64,000 nucleotides of DNA from UBA2336 sp964597075. Its GTDB lineage: Bacteria > Bacteroidota > Bacteroidia > Cytophagales > Cyclobacteriaceae. The stretch covers positions 1 through 64,000 of the forward strand of contig CAZQXC010000001.1 of assembly GCA_964597075.1 (NCBI GenBank), read 5' to 3'. A program made the position numbers and the translations under genes. The notes below the pieces were generated by a model. It was not told where the DNA came from. It saw nothing but the letters and a program-made list of their open reading frames with translations, and ran no database searches. Positions 1-7,632 of the stretch are shown one piece after another (the first letter of the stretch is position 1; every line of letters starts with the position of its first letter).

Positions 1-196
1 CAAATTACCTGTTTGCCAATAAGCTCCTCCACTGAATAGAGCTCTTTTATTTGTGCACTTGATTTCCGGACCCCCATATCCCCTAAATCCACCCATAGCT
101 TAATAGCCGGCTTCCTGGCACCCTCAAACTCTTCTGCCCGAATAATGGTACCCGCGCGTAGGTCAATCTTTTCAAAATCCTGCCAATTTATCGTCA
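1..196 (-). CDS. csaA: CsaA-type tRNA-binding protein (partial, C-terminus off window)
   Basis: The frame reads leftwards off the window edge, so only the first 65 codons are visible. They begin at an ATG (196-194) with MTINWQDFEKIDLRAG and continue through KPAIKLWVDLGD and KSSAQIKELY. This pattern is the N-terminal part of the single-domain OB-fold tRNA-binding family CsaA, usually about 110 residues, a cytoplasmic dimer that binds tRNA and has been described as an export-related chaperone in Bacillus. The KSSAQI segment is the strongly conserved core of that family. The gene is divergent from the small secreted-protein gene starting at 340. Identification is strong; whether the missing half is intact cannot be seen. 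Confidence 0.88.
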
Positions 197-339
197 TATC
201 CCACTAAAATATGTGTATTTAAAGCTCTTTGTCTATTAAAACCCAAGATTTGTCTAATTATTACCACGCATGCCAAACGAAATTTCTACCTTTCTCGAAA
301 CAAGAATCGAAAGTTTTGCGTTTGTACAACATTACGGGT

Positions 340-669
340 ATGAAAATAAAAAACAACCTAACCGCAATTTTCTTTACGCTGAGCATTTTATGCTCAGGTG
401 TTGCTTTTGCGCAGGATGATCGCATGCCTGATTTAGAATCCGGAAATGGACTAAAAGAGCAACGATTTGATCCTTCAACAGATATTCTGTCCGAATCGGA
501 TGTAAAAATCAACAAACCGGTAGTAATTCCCCGAGACACCCTCTCGTTAAAACTTGGCACAAAAAAAACAGATGGTAAGGCCAAACCCGATGAAAGTACA
601 TCCGTTCTCTCTTTCAATTTCCTCTATTATCTCCTTGAGCGTTACAAGCTCTCCGACATTGTCGATTAA
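340..669 (+). CDS. small secreted protein of unknown function
   Basis: Encodes 109 residues. I chose the ATG at 340 because it opens a clean signal peptide (MKIKNNLTAIFFTLSILCSGVAFAQ, cleaved about residue 25); the frame is open upstream to 229 but that extension has no signal-like character. The mature part is polar (DDRMPDLESGNG, then KINKPVVIPRDTLSLKLG) and ends in FNFLYYLLERYKLSDIVD, which could be an amphipathic helix. I do not recognise a domain. It probably acts in the periplasm or outside the cell. It lies 75 bp upstream of a TonB-dependent receptor gene but a separate promoter-like element (720-727) stands between them, so co-transcription is uncertain. Confidence 0.6.
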   Translation: MKIKNNLTAIFFTLSILCSGVAFAQDDRMPDLESGNGLKEQRFDPSTDILSESDVKINKPVVIPRDTLSLKLGTKKTDGKAKPDESTSVLSFNFLYYLLERYKLSDIVD

Positions 670-719
670 TCCTTGTTAAAACATTCCTGATTCACTTCTC
701 ATAATTCTTGCTAAAATCC

Positions 720-727
720 TATATTTG
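720..727 (+). promoter_or_regulatory. putative Bacteroidota -7 element of the TonB receptor gene
   Basis: TATATTTG fits the Bacteroidota -7 consensus TAnnTTTG exactly. It would place the transcript start about 733-735, just before the GTG at 745. No TTTG is found 17-23 nt upstream, so only half of the promoter is supported. Confidence 0.4.
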
Positions 728-744
728 CAACTCTGTTGCATATA

Positions 745-3123
745 GTGTTGAGGCGATTTATCACCATATCTCTTTTATTGCTTACTACTCTGGCTAGAGG
801 ACAGGATAACTGTACACTTACGCTATCTGGAATAGTTACTGATTCCGAGGGGAAACCGCTGCCAGGAACTACTATTTTGCTGGCTTCGGGAGGAACCATT
901 AGCGATGAGCGTGGAATATTCGCATTCACCCATATGTGTCCGGGCACGTATTTTATTCGCTTAAAATTTATTGGTTTCAATGATTATGCAGAAGAAATCA
1001 AGCTTACCAAAAATCTCCATTTGGCTATTCAGATGATTACCTCTCGCACTGAATTGCAGACTGTTGATGTTTATGGACAAGCTGCTTCAACCGGCATGAC
1101 CAACACTTCACTTGTGCTGTCAGAAACAGAGCTTGATCAATTAAAGGGAAAAGCTTTAGGGGAAAGTCTGAATGCGCTGCCCGGTGTAAATGTATTGCAA
1201 TCCGGGCCTGCTATTTTCAAACCTGTTATTCACGGGCTACACAGTCAGCGGATTTTGATTTTAAACAATGGCATCCGCCAGGAAGGCCAGCAATGGGGTA
1301 TTGAACACGCACCTGAAATTGATCCCTTTATTGCTTCTGAATTAACCGTTGTTAAGGGCGCTGAGGCTGTTCGCTATGGCGCGGATGCCATGGGCGGAGT
1401 AATTATTGTTAACACACCTAAACTTCATCAAACACAAAAATTTGGTGGTGAAGTAAACACTGGTTATATGTCGAATAATCGGATGGGGATTCTCTCCGGT
1501 GTTTTTGAAGGAGGATTTAAGGGCACAGATGATTGGAGTTGGCGATTGCAGGGAACGGCAAAGAGCGGGGGTGATTTTTCATCGCCTCATTACGTTCTCT
1601 CCAATACCGGACTGAAAGAATTGAATTTTTCTGGTGCTTTCGGTTTTCAACAAATCAACAGAGGATTAGAAGTGTATGCCAGTAGCTTCAATACTGAAAT
1701 CGGAATTTTACGCGCAGCCCATACAGGTAACCTTACCGACTTGGAGAATTCCATAAAAAGCAACGAGCCTTGGTACATAGCGCCTTTCACCCGCGAGATC
1801 AATAATCCAAAGCAAAAAATTAATCATCAGCTTTTAAAAATTAGTGCTCACCAGAATATTCCTGGTGTCGGTAAGCTGAATATTCTGTACGGAGGTCAGT
1901 TTAATCAGCGTAAAGAATTTGATGTGCGAAGAGGAGGACGAAATGACAGGCCTGCGTTGTTCATGAAATTACTTTCAAACGTATTGGATGTTTCACTTGA
2001 CCATGAACACCCGAAACACTCCGGAAGCATTGGGTTAAATGCTACCTACAAATACAATATAAACGAAACGGGAGAGACGGGCATTCGTCCATTAATACCG
2101 GACTACACACAATTTGCTACTGGAATATTTGTCATTGAAAAAGTGCGTAAAGCAAACTGGCTATTAGAGGTGGGTGCGCGTTATGATTATCAATTTTTAG
2201 AGGTTCGAACGTTTACCTTTAACAACACCCTGGCAAAGCCAACCTTTAATTTTCACTATTTCTCTGGTTCGCTTGGTGCTACCTACTACTTCAATTCAAA
2301 CATTCGACTTAACAATCATTTAGGTGTTTCCGCACGGCCCCCTCATGTAAGTGAACTGTATAGCGAAGGACTGCATCATGGTACCGCTGCTATTGAAGAG
2401 GGGCTGATGCGTACCAATGGAGAAGTACTTACCGAACAGAGCCTGATCAACAAAGAGGTCTCCGGCAAATGGATCAGCACGCTTCAACTCGGAGGCAAAA
2501 AATTCTCGGCTGACTTCTCAGCTTACGCAAACATTATCAATGATTATGTTTTCTTAAGTCCGGTAGGTACCCGCCTTACCATACGTGGATATTTTCCGGT
2601 TTGGCAATACCAACAAACGGATGCACTCTTAACAGGAGCCGATGCGTATTTCAACTGGTCTTTTCATACTAAATTCCAATATACCGGCAAACTTTCGTAC
2701 ATCTACGCAAAAGATATTACCCGCAATGATGTGTTGATCTTTATCCCTCCTGTAAATATGGAGAACAGTATTAGTTACCGAACTGACCTGGGCAACTTGG
2801 AGGATTTTTTTATCAAACTCTCCATTCCAACATTCTTTGAGCAATCCCGTGCTCCTATTACTGTTTATCCATCTGAAATTCCCGATTACACCGGAGATAA
2901 GATATACGACATTGCTCCCACTCCTCCCGGTTACACGCTTATACATTTAGAGGTTGGGCTAAAGTTACCTTTAGGGGATCGCCATGTATCCATGAGCATC
3001 GTAGGTGAAAACTTAACCAATGAGGCATACCGAAACTACATGAATCGGCTGCGGTATTTTGCCGATGATGTAGGGAGAAATTTTATTATCAGGCTTAAAT
3101 ACAACTTTCATTCACATAATTAA
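745..3123 (+). CDS. TonB-dependent receptor with carboxypeptidase-regulatory-like N-domain, possibly metal uptake
   Basis: Outer-membrane receptor of about 790 residues. Order of parts: signal peptide (ending LARGQ), a CarboxypepD_reg-like beta sandwich (about residues 25-105, LSGIVTDSEGKPLPGTTI), a plug (GESLNALPGVNVL through VKGAEAVRYGADAMGGVIIVNTP, about 130-225) and a long beta-barrel ending in a typical aromatic strand (NFIIRLKYNFH). The plug segment GLHSQRILILNNGIRQEG and the following ...IEHAPEIDPF resemble ZnuD-like zinc receptors, so metal transport is a reasonable inference but not proven. No ATG is available: GTG at 745 is preferred, with TTG at 736 as an alternative. The acidic lipoprotein gene 19 bp downstream is probably co-transcribed. 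Confidence 0.85.
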   Translation: MLRRFITISLLLLTTLARGQDNCTLTLSGIVTDSEGKPLPGTTILLASGGTISDERGIFAFTHMCPGTYFIRLKFIGFNDYAEEIKLTKNLHLAIQMITSRTELQTVDVYGQAASTGMTNTSLVLSETELDQLKGKALGESLNALPGVNVLQSGPAIFKPVIHGLHSQRILILNNGIRQEGQQWGIEHAPEIDPFIASELTVVKGAEAVRYGADAMGGVIIVNTPKLHQTQKFGGEVNTGYMSNNRMGILSGVFEGGFKGTDDWSWRLQGTAKSGGDFSSPHYVLSNTGLKELNFSGAFGFQQINRGLEVYASSFNTEIGILRAAHTGNLTDLENSIKSNEPWYIAPFTREINNPKQKINHQLLKISAHQNIPGVGKLNILYGGQFNQRKEFDVRRGGRNDRPALFMKLLSNVLDVSLDHEHPKHSGSIGLNATYKYNINETGETGIRPLIPDYTQFATGIFVIEKVRKANWLLEVGARYDYQFLEVRTFTFNNTLAKPTFNFHYFSGSLGATYYFNSNIRLNNHLGVSARPPHVSELYSEGLHHGTAAIEEGLMRTNGEVLTEQSLINKEVSGKWISTLQLGGKKFSADFSAYANIINDYVFLSPVGTRLTIRGYFPVWQYQQTDALLTGADAYFNWSFHTKFQYTGKLSYIYAKDITRNDVLIFIPPVNMENSISYRTDLGNLEDFFIKLSIPTFFEQSRAPITVYPSEIPDYTGDKIYDIAPTPPGYTLIHLEVGLKLPLGDRHVSMSIVGENLTNEAYRNYMNRLRYFADDVGRNFIIRLKYNFHSHN

Positions 3124-3142
3124 CTTTTAAACTAAACTAAAT

Positions 3143-3739
3143 ATGAACATGAAAAACAATTTGATGATGCGTTGGCTAAACCGATTTTTTGTTGGCCTTT
3201 TTTTACTTGCAACCATGTTGCTGGTAAGTTGCGATGATGACCCGGAGCCTGCAAACGAAGAGGAGCTTATTACCACATTCACCTTAACACTAACCCCCGT
3301 GGCGGGTGGTTCTCCAGTAACCCTTACCTTTACCGATCTGGATGGCGATGGGCCTAACGCTCCTGTTTTATCTTATGATCCTACGGCACCTGGAACTGCT
3401 GCTGCACTCTTGGCAGCTAATACTGCCTACACCGGAAGCATTGAGCTGCTTAACGAAAGTGAAACGCCTGCTGAGGATGTTACCGAAGAAATTGAAGAGG
3501 AAGACGATGAGCACCTGTTCTGCTTTACAATCGGAGGTGGCGCTAACATAGATTATTCCTACGCTGATGAAGATGATAATGGACTAGAAGTTGGGCTTAT
3601 TACAAACTGGGAGACATTTGATGCCAGCACCGGAACTATAACTATTGTGCTTCGTCATCAACCGGGCGTCAAAAACGGACAATGTCCTGGTGGAGGCGAT
3701 ACCGATATTGAAGTAACCTTTAATATTGTTATCCAATAA
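3143..3739 (+). CDS. acidic outer-membrane lipoprotein paired with the TonB receptor
   Basis: 198 residues. A lipobox (LLVSC, Cys30) follows an Arg-containing n-region and hydrophobic stretch, and the mature end continues DDDPEP, an acidic start that in Bacteroidota usually accompanies surface-exposed lipoproteins. A beta-rich domain begins ITTFTLTLTPVAGG and is interrupted near residues 115-128 by a very acidic His-containing loop (EEIEEEDDEHLFCF). A second loop carries ADEDDNG. Such Asp/Glu/His loops could bind divalent metal. It sits 19 bp after a TonB receptor gene and is followed by a strong terminator, so the two form an operon. No named family is certain. A role capturing metal for the receptor is inference. 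Confidence 0.7.
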   Translation: MNMKNNLMMRWLNRFFVGLFLLATMLLVSCDDDPEPANEEELITTFTLTLTPVAGGSPVTLTFTDLDGDGPNAPVLSYDPTAPGTAAALLAANTAYTGSIELLNESETPAEDVTEEIEEEDDEHLFCFTIGGGANIDYSYADEDDNGLEVGLITNWETFDASTGTITIVLRHQPGVKNGQCPGGGDTDIEVTFNIVIQ

Positions 3740-3743
3740 AACG

Positions 3744-3770
3744 AAAGGCCCCAAAATCGGGGCCTTTTTT
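3744..3770. terminator. intrinsic terminator, probably bidirectional
   Basis: A GGCCCC/GGGGCC stem (3747-3752 with 3759-3764) is extended by AAA/TTT, has a 6-nt loop and is followed by six T. It lies between the convergent lipoprotein and HisA-like genes and overlaps the last codon region of the latter. Confidence 0.9.
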
Positions 3771-4512
3771 ATATTGTTTTGTTTATAAAGAACTGTTCCA
3801 GGTCCTTAAGCTTTAGTATCCCTTCGTAGTAGGCCTTACCAAAAATCACAGCAAAAAGCCCCATCTCGTTAAGGTGTTTAATGTCATCCACGCCACGAAT
3901 ACCTCCACTGGCTAACACTGATAATTCAGGGAACTTGTCGCGAATGGATTGATAAAATTCAAAGTTTGGACCCTCGAGTACACCATCGCGCGAAACATCT
4001 GTTGATTTTACATATTTAAGGCCGCGGGAATGGAAAAATTCAAGGTGATCAAATAAGGTTAGTTCTGATTTGCGTTGCCACCCCCGAAAGAGCAAGTGCA
4101 TACTTTTTACATCAGTAACATCTGCGCCTAATGTCATTTTCTCACGCCCGAACGACACAATCCAGGAAGCAAATAATTCGGGATCTGTAACAGCAATACT
4201 CGATGCGGTAACATAATCCGCACCCGATTCATACGCTTTGCTGATGTCGCCATCGGTAGAAATACCTCCGGTAAAGTCAATTTTCAAATCGGTGTATCCC
4301 GCGATCTGCTCAATGATATGGTAATTAACAGGTGAACCTCTTTCGGCACCATCCAGATCAACCAGGTGTATTACTTCAATGCCGTGATCTTCAAATCGCT
4401 TCGATAAATCGAGTGGATTTTCATCATACGCCTTTTCACTCGAAGGATCACCCTTACGCATTCTTACTACCCGTCCTTTTCGTATGGCTATTGATGGAAT
4501 GACCTGAATCAT
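3769..4512 (-). CDS. hisA: HisA-family (phosphoribosyl-formimino-AICAR isomerase-like) protein with altered active site
   Basis: A 247-residue (beta-alpha)8 barrel of the HisA/HisF family. Recognisable segments are VDLDGAERG, GADVTD, KSTDVSRDGVLEGPN, SVLASGGIRGVDDI and FGKAYYEG, with normal family length. HisA isomerises ProFAR to PRFAR in histidine synthesis. Here the N-terminal signature that is normally PAIDL reads PSIAI (residues 6-10), so the first catalytic Asp is replaced by Ala9. The usual GGGIR loop reads TGGIST and lacks its Arg. The second conserved Asp (in GADVTD) and the phosphate-loop regions remain. The gene stands alone, with no other his gene in the window. It may be a paralog with another substrate, or a HisA using a different base; the gene symbol is therefore tentative. 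Confidence 0.7.
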   Translation of the reverse strand: MIQVIPSIAIRKGRVVRMRKGDPSSEKAYDENPLDLSKRFEDHGIEVIHLVDLDGAERGSPVNYHIIEQIAGYTDLKIDFTGGISTDGDISKAYESGADYVTASSIAVTDPELFASWIVSFGREKMTLGADVTDVKSMHLLFRGWQRKSELTLFDHLEFFHSRGLKYVKSTDVSRDGVLEGPNFEFYQSIRDKFPELSVLASGGIRGVDDIKHLNEMGLFAVIFGKAYYEGILKLKDLEQFFINKTI

Positions 4513-4629
4513 GGAGCTGTTAATACTGAATGGCTAAATTATCATATCGCCAGTAAAAAACCATCACTTTGAAGCAATTATGCCTGAATTCTGGCAATGG
4601 TTTTGATCCATAAATTCTAACTTTAAGGT

Positions 4630-6219
4630 ATGAAAAGGAACGCTGCCCTCATTCTAACGCTAATCAGTTGTTTTGCCGCTGTTTGCCAGGCTCAGGCACC
4701 AACCCGAAAACTACCACAAAACATCAACAGGCCTACCATCAATGTAACAGCCCCCTTTATTAGCTTAGATGGGAGCACCCTTTTGTTTACTTCGGATTAT
4801 GCGGAAGATAATGTGCCTACTGTTTACTACGCCTCAAAAGTAGGGCCCAACTGGCAGGATCCGGTTGCGCTCCCCAAGCACATTAATACCAAGCTCAATT
4901 TTTTAAAAGGCTACACACTGAGTGCCGATGGTAAAACCATTTACATCACTTCCATTAAATCGGGAGGCGTTGGCGGATTTGATATCTGGGCAGGAAGTTT
5001 AACAGGAAATTCCTGGAGCGATCTGCAAAACATGTATGCACCCATCAACTCCAAACTTCATGAGGGTTCGCCTACCTTCACCCCTGATGGAGCAACCCTG
5101 TATTTTATGCGTTGTGAAAAAATGGACGCTCAAAAAGCTGAGCGTTGCAAGATTATGGTTACAAAAAAAGCTCCCAACGGAAGGTGGGAGGAGCCTGTAG
5201 AACTTCCCGCCCACATTAATACTGGAAATTCACAAACACCTCGCATTTCTGCTGATGGTAGTGTGTTGATTTTTTCTTCTGATGTCATAAAGCCTAATAA
5301 GGGCGGAATGGATTTATACGTAAGTCGATTGGTGAATGGGGAGTGGTCAAATCCTGAACACATGGATTTCATAAATACTGAAAAAGATGATCAGTTTGTT
5401 AGTTCTGTTTCCAATGGCCGTTACATACTAAAAGATGCACCGGGTAAGTTCAAAAGCGAAATTATTGAGTTCCTTGTCCCCGAACCTTGGCGGCCCCGGG
5501 CAGTTATGAAAGTTGAGGGCCAAATTTTAGGGCAAAACGGATCGCCCATACCCGCCTATATTTCCGCAACTGATTTAACTACGCGTAAACGATTCTTTAG
5601 CGGCAGACCTGATAAAGATGGCAACTATTTTCTATACCTCACGCAGGGAAATAAGTATGAACTTTCTATTGACCCGGAAGAAAGTCATTTTACATTTTAC
5701 TCGAGGATGTTTGATATGACGGTTGAAGAAAGTCCTTTGATTCAAAAAGTAAGCACGGTACTTAAACCGATTGCTGTAGGCGATGTAATAGACCTTGACG
5801 GGATTCAGTTTAAACCCTTCACGTCTGAGCCTGATGATGTTGGCTTTGAAATTCAGCGCCTGTCGCGATTGATTAAAAGCTCACCGCAACTAAGTTTTGA
5901 GTTGCAGGTTTCGCTTGTCGGTTATCAGGAGGATTCCATCCGTTCTCATCCTGACCTTACCGAAATTTCGATTGACAGTGTTATCATTCAGCTGGATGAT
6001 ATAGATACCCTTGGTCAACTCTATTCGCGCGATAGTGTTGTTGTGAAGACTACTAATCACAACAACCGGACAGAAAAACAAGCGCTTGCTTTGGTTGAGC
6101 AACTTGTAGCTTCAGGTATTGATCGCTCAGCATTAGGCTATAGTATAAATCTAAAATCAGAAGCAATACTCGAAAACAGAAAAACCCTGGTTCGGCTTTT
6201 GGTAAAAAGAAAAGATTAA
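4630..6219 (+). CDS. PD40 beta-propeller exoprotein with regulatory-like and degenerate OmpA-like domains
   Basis: 529 residues with a signal peptide ending VCQAQA. Residues about 40-270 hold repeated WD40-like PD40 blades (ISLDGSTLLFTSD, LSADGKTIYITS, FTPDGATLYFMR, ISADGSVLIFSSD). A CarboxypepD_reg-like segment follows (about 295-350, VEGQILGQNGSPIPAYI). The C-terminal 140 residues resemble an OmpA/MotB peptidoglycan-binding domain (LSRLIKSSPQLSFELQVSLVGY, later ALVEQLVASGIDRSALGYSIN and ENRKTLVRLLVKRKD), but the usual HTD motif is absent and a long insertion (DLTEISIDSVIIQ) splits the domain. It probably acts in the periplasm or at the outer membrane. The stop codon overlaps the convergent DUF2911 gene by 4 nt. 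Confidence 0.75.
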   Translation: MKRNAALILTLISCFAAVCQAQAPTRKLPQNINRPTINVTAPFISLDGSTLLFTSDYAEDNVPTVYYASKVGPNWQDPVALPKHINTKLNFLKGYTLSADGKTIYITSIKSGGVGGFDIWAGSLTGNSWSDLQNMYAPINSKLHEGSPTFTPDGATLYFMRCEKMDAQKAERCKIMVTKKAPNGRWEEPVELPAHINTGNSQTPRISADGSVLIFSSDVIKPNKGGMDLYVSRLVNGEWSNPEHMDFINTEKDDQFVSSVSNGRYILKDAPGKFKSEIIEFLVPEPWRPRAVMKVEGQILGQNGSPIPAYISATDLTTRKRFFSGRPDKDGNYFLYLTQGNKYELSIDPEESHFTFYSRMFDMTVEESPLIQKVSTVLKPIAVGDVIDLDGIQFKPFTSEPDDVGFEIQRLSRLIKSSPQLSFELQVSLVGYQEDSIRSHPDLTEISIDSVIIQLDDIDTLGQLYSRDSVVVKTTNHNNRTEKQALALVEQLVASGIDRSALGYSINLKSEAILENRKTLVRLLVKRKD

Positions 6220-6779
6220 GGGAGCTGATAGGAGAATGGAATAGCCACCACGGTTTTGTCCCACAGCAAGACCATCTCGGCTTCCTCACCCATTTTATCG
6301 AACTGAATGGTAAACTGTTCAAATTCGTTCTCCTGAATAATTGCTGCTGCAGTAATCGTCAGAACATCTAAAGAAGAATCGCGATTTGGTTCGCCTTTGC
6401 TATTTACACCCCATTGTCCATGTTGCGCATTAAAAATTATTTGCCACGATGTCGTATCAGGTATAGTCCAAAAACTGTATTTACCCGGAGTTAGTTTTTT
6501 TCCCGCCAACATAATCGTTTTATTGGTTTCAAATACCGTGGCCTCATTGGCGCCAGTTCTCCAAACTTTTCCATAAGGAACAAGACTGCCAAAAATTTCT
6601 CTGTCTTTTTTATAGGGTCTGTTATAGAATACCCTGATTTTGAAATCACCGTCAAAAAAAGTCACTACTTCTTCAGGACTAAACGACTTAGTCTGTTTAA
6701 GTCGGACTGTATTGACCACCGACCATAAAATAACAATCAGTACTACCCCGATTGCCGAAAAGATTAAGAATTTCTTCAT
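6216..6779 (-). CDS. DUF2911 domain protein, membrane-anchored
   Basis: 187 residues from the ATG at 6779 (MKKFLIFSAIGVVLIVILWSVV), which gives one N-terminal membrane segment; a start 39 nt upstream only adds a non-conserved prefix. The rest is a DUF2911 domain, recognised by VFYNRPYKKDREIFGSLVPYGKVWRTGANEAT and KLTPGKYSFWTIPD. Members are exported Bacteroidota proteins of unknown function, usually beta-rich. The domain should face the periplasm. It converges on the PD40 gene with overlapping stop codons and has no obvious operon partner. Confidence 0.8.
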   Translation of the reverse strand: MKKFLIFSAIGVVLIVILWSVVNTVRLKQTKSFSPEEVVTFFDGDFKIRVFYNRPYKKDREIFGSLVPYGKVWRTGANEATVFETNKTIMLAGKKLTPGKYSFWTIPDTTSWQIIFNAQHGQWGVNSKGEPNRDSSLDVLTITAAAIIQENEFEQFTIQFDKMGEEAEMVLLWDKTVVAIPFSYQLP

Positions 6780-6906
6780 GCCTGAGTTATTGAGTGCTTC
6801 AAAGAAGCTACAAAACAACCATTAAAACTGTTAAACAAATTTCAATTCTTTATGTGAAAGTTACACGAATAGGCTTTATTTTTACAGTTCGATTAAAAAC
6901 ATTGAT

Positions 6907-7026
6907 ATGGATGCTTCCTGGATGCCCTTTTACGTAGTAATTGCCCTCTTTGTTCTTGCCATTGTCTCTCCTTGGATTTTCCCTAACAAAATGGTTAGTA
7001 AGAATAAACACGATAACAAGTTCTAA
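6907..7026 (+). CDS. 39-residue single-span membrane peptide
   Basis: A short frame with ATG at 6907 and TAA at 7024-7026 encodes MDASWMPFYVVIALFVLAIV followed by SPWIFPNKMVSKNKHDNKF. It has one hydrophobic helix (about residues 8-28) and a positively charged tail, so the N-terminus would be outside by the positive-inside rule. It ends 15 bp before the LOG-family gene and reads in the same direction, which suggests one transcript. I do not recognise a family. Support rests on the coherent membrane topology, the tight spacing, and otherwise unexplained space between genes. It could still be chance. Confidence 0.5.
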   Translation: MDASWMPFYVVIALFVLAIVSPWIFPNKMVSKNKHDNKF

Positions 7027-7041
7027 TTCACCCGACCTGAA

Positions 7042-7575
7042 ATGAATATCTGTGTTTTCTGCGGTTCAGGCGTAGGAAACAAATCAATTTATGCAGAAAC
7101 TGCCCGAGAGCTGGGTTTCTTACTAGCACTGAAGGGATACACACTTGTTTATGGTGGCGGGAATATTGGATTAATGGGTATTTTGGCCGATGCCATTCTT
7201 GAAAAAAAGGGTGCTGTCATAGGTGTAATCCCCGACTTCCTGATGAAGAAAGAAGTAGGCCATACCGGACTAACACAGCTCGAAATTGTTTCCAGTATGC
7301 ACGAACGAAAACGAAGAATGGCCGACCTGGCAGATGCTTTCCTGGTTCTACCGGGTGGGTGGGGTACACTAGACGAAACTGCTGAAATACTAACCTGGAA
7401 ACAACTAGGGCTGATTCATCAACCCCTGGCATTGTTAAATATCGATGGTTTTTTTGATACCCTCCTCGCCCAAATGAACACGATGGTTGAGGCAGGATTT
7501 CTAAAATCAGAAAATAAGGATCTTGTAAAGACTGGAAAAACCCCTGAACAGGTTTTACAACTACTACTACCCTAA
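7042..7575 (+). CDS. LOG-family protein (putative cytokinin riboside 5'-monophosphate phosphoribohydrolase)
   Basis: 177 residues, the usual length of the TIGR00730 Rossmann-fold family. It starts MNICVFCGSGVGN, has the nucleotide-binding YGGGNIGLMG (about 37-46), the MHERKRRM segment (86-93) and the catalytic signature PGGWGTLDE (104-112). These enzymes hydrolyse the N-glycosidic bond of nucleoside 5'-monophosphates, releasing base and ribose 5-phosphate, and act in the cytoplasm. In bacteria without cytokinin the physiological substrate is usually AMP or another purine nucleotide. It follows the 39-residue membrane peptide gene by 15 bp. Confidence 0.9.
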   Translation: MNICVFCGSGVGNKSIYAETARELGFLLALKGYTLVYGGGNIGLMGILADAILEKKGAVIGVIPDFLMKKEVGHTGLTQLEIVSSMHERKRRMADLADAFLVLPGGWGTLDETAEILTWKQLGLIHQPLALLNIDGFFDTLLAQMNTMVEAGFLKSENKDLVKTGKTPEQVLQLLLP

Positions 7576-7632
7576 ACAGGGCTAGTTTTCGATCAACAAA
7601 TTTCCCTAACTTTCGTTTGAAGAGGGGCTGTT

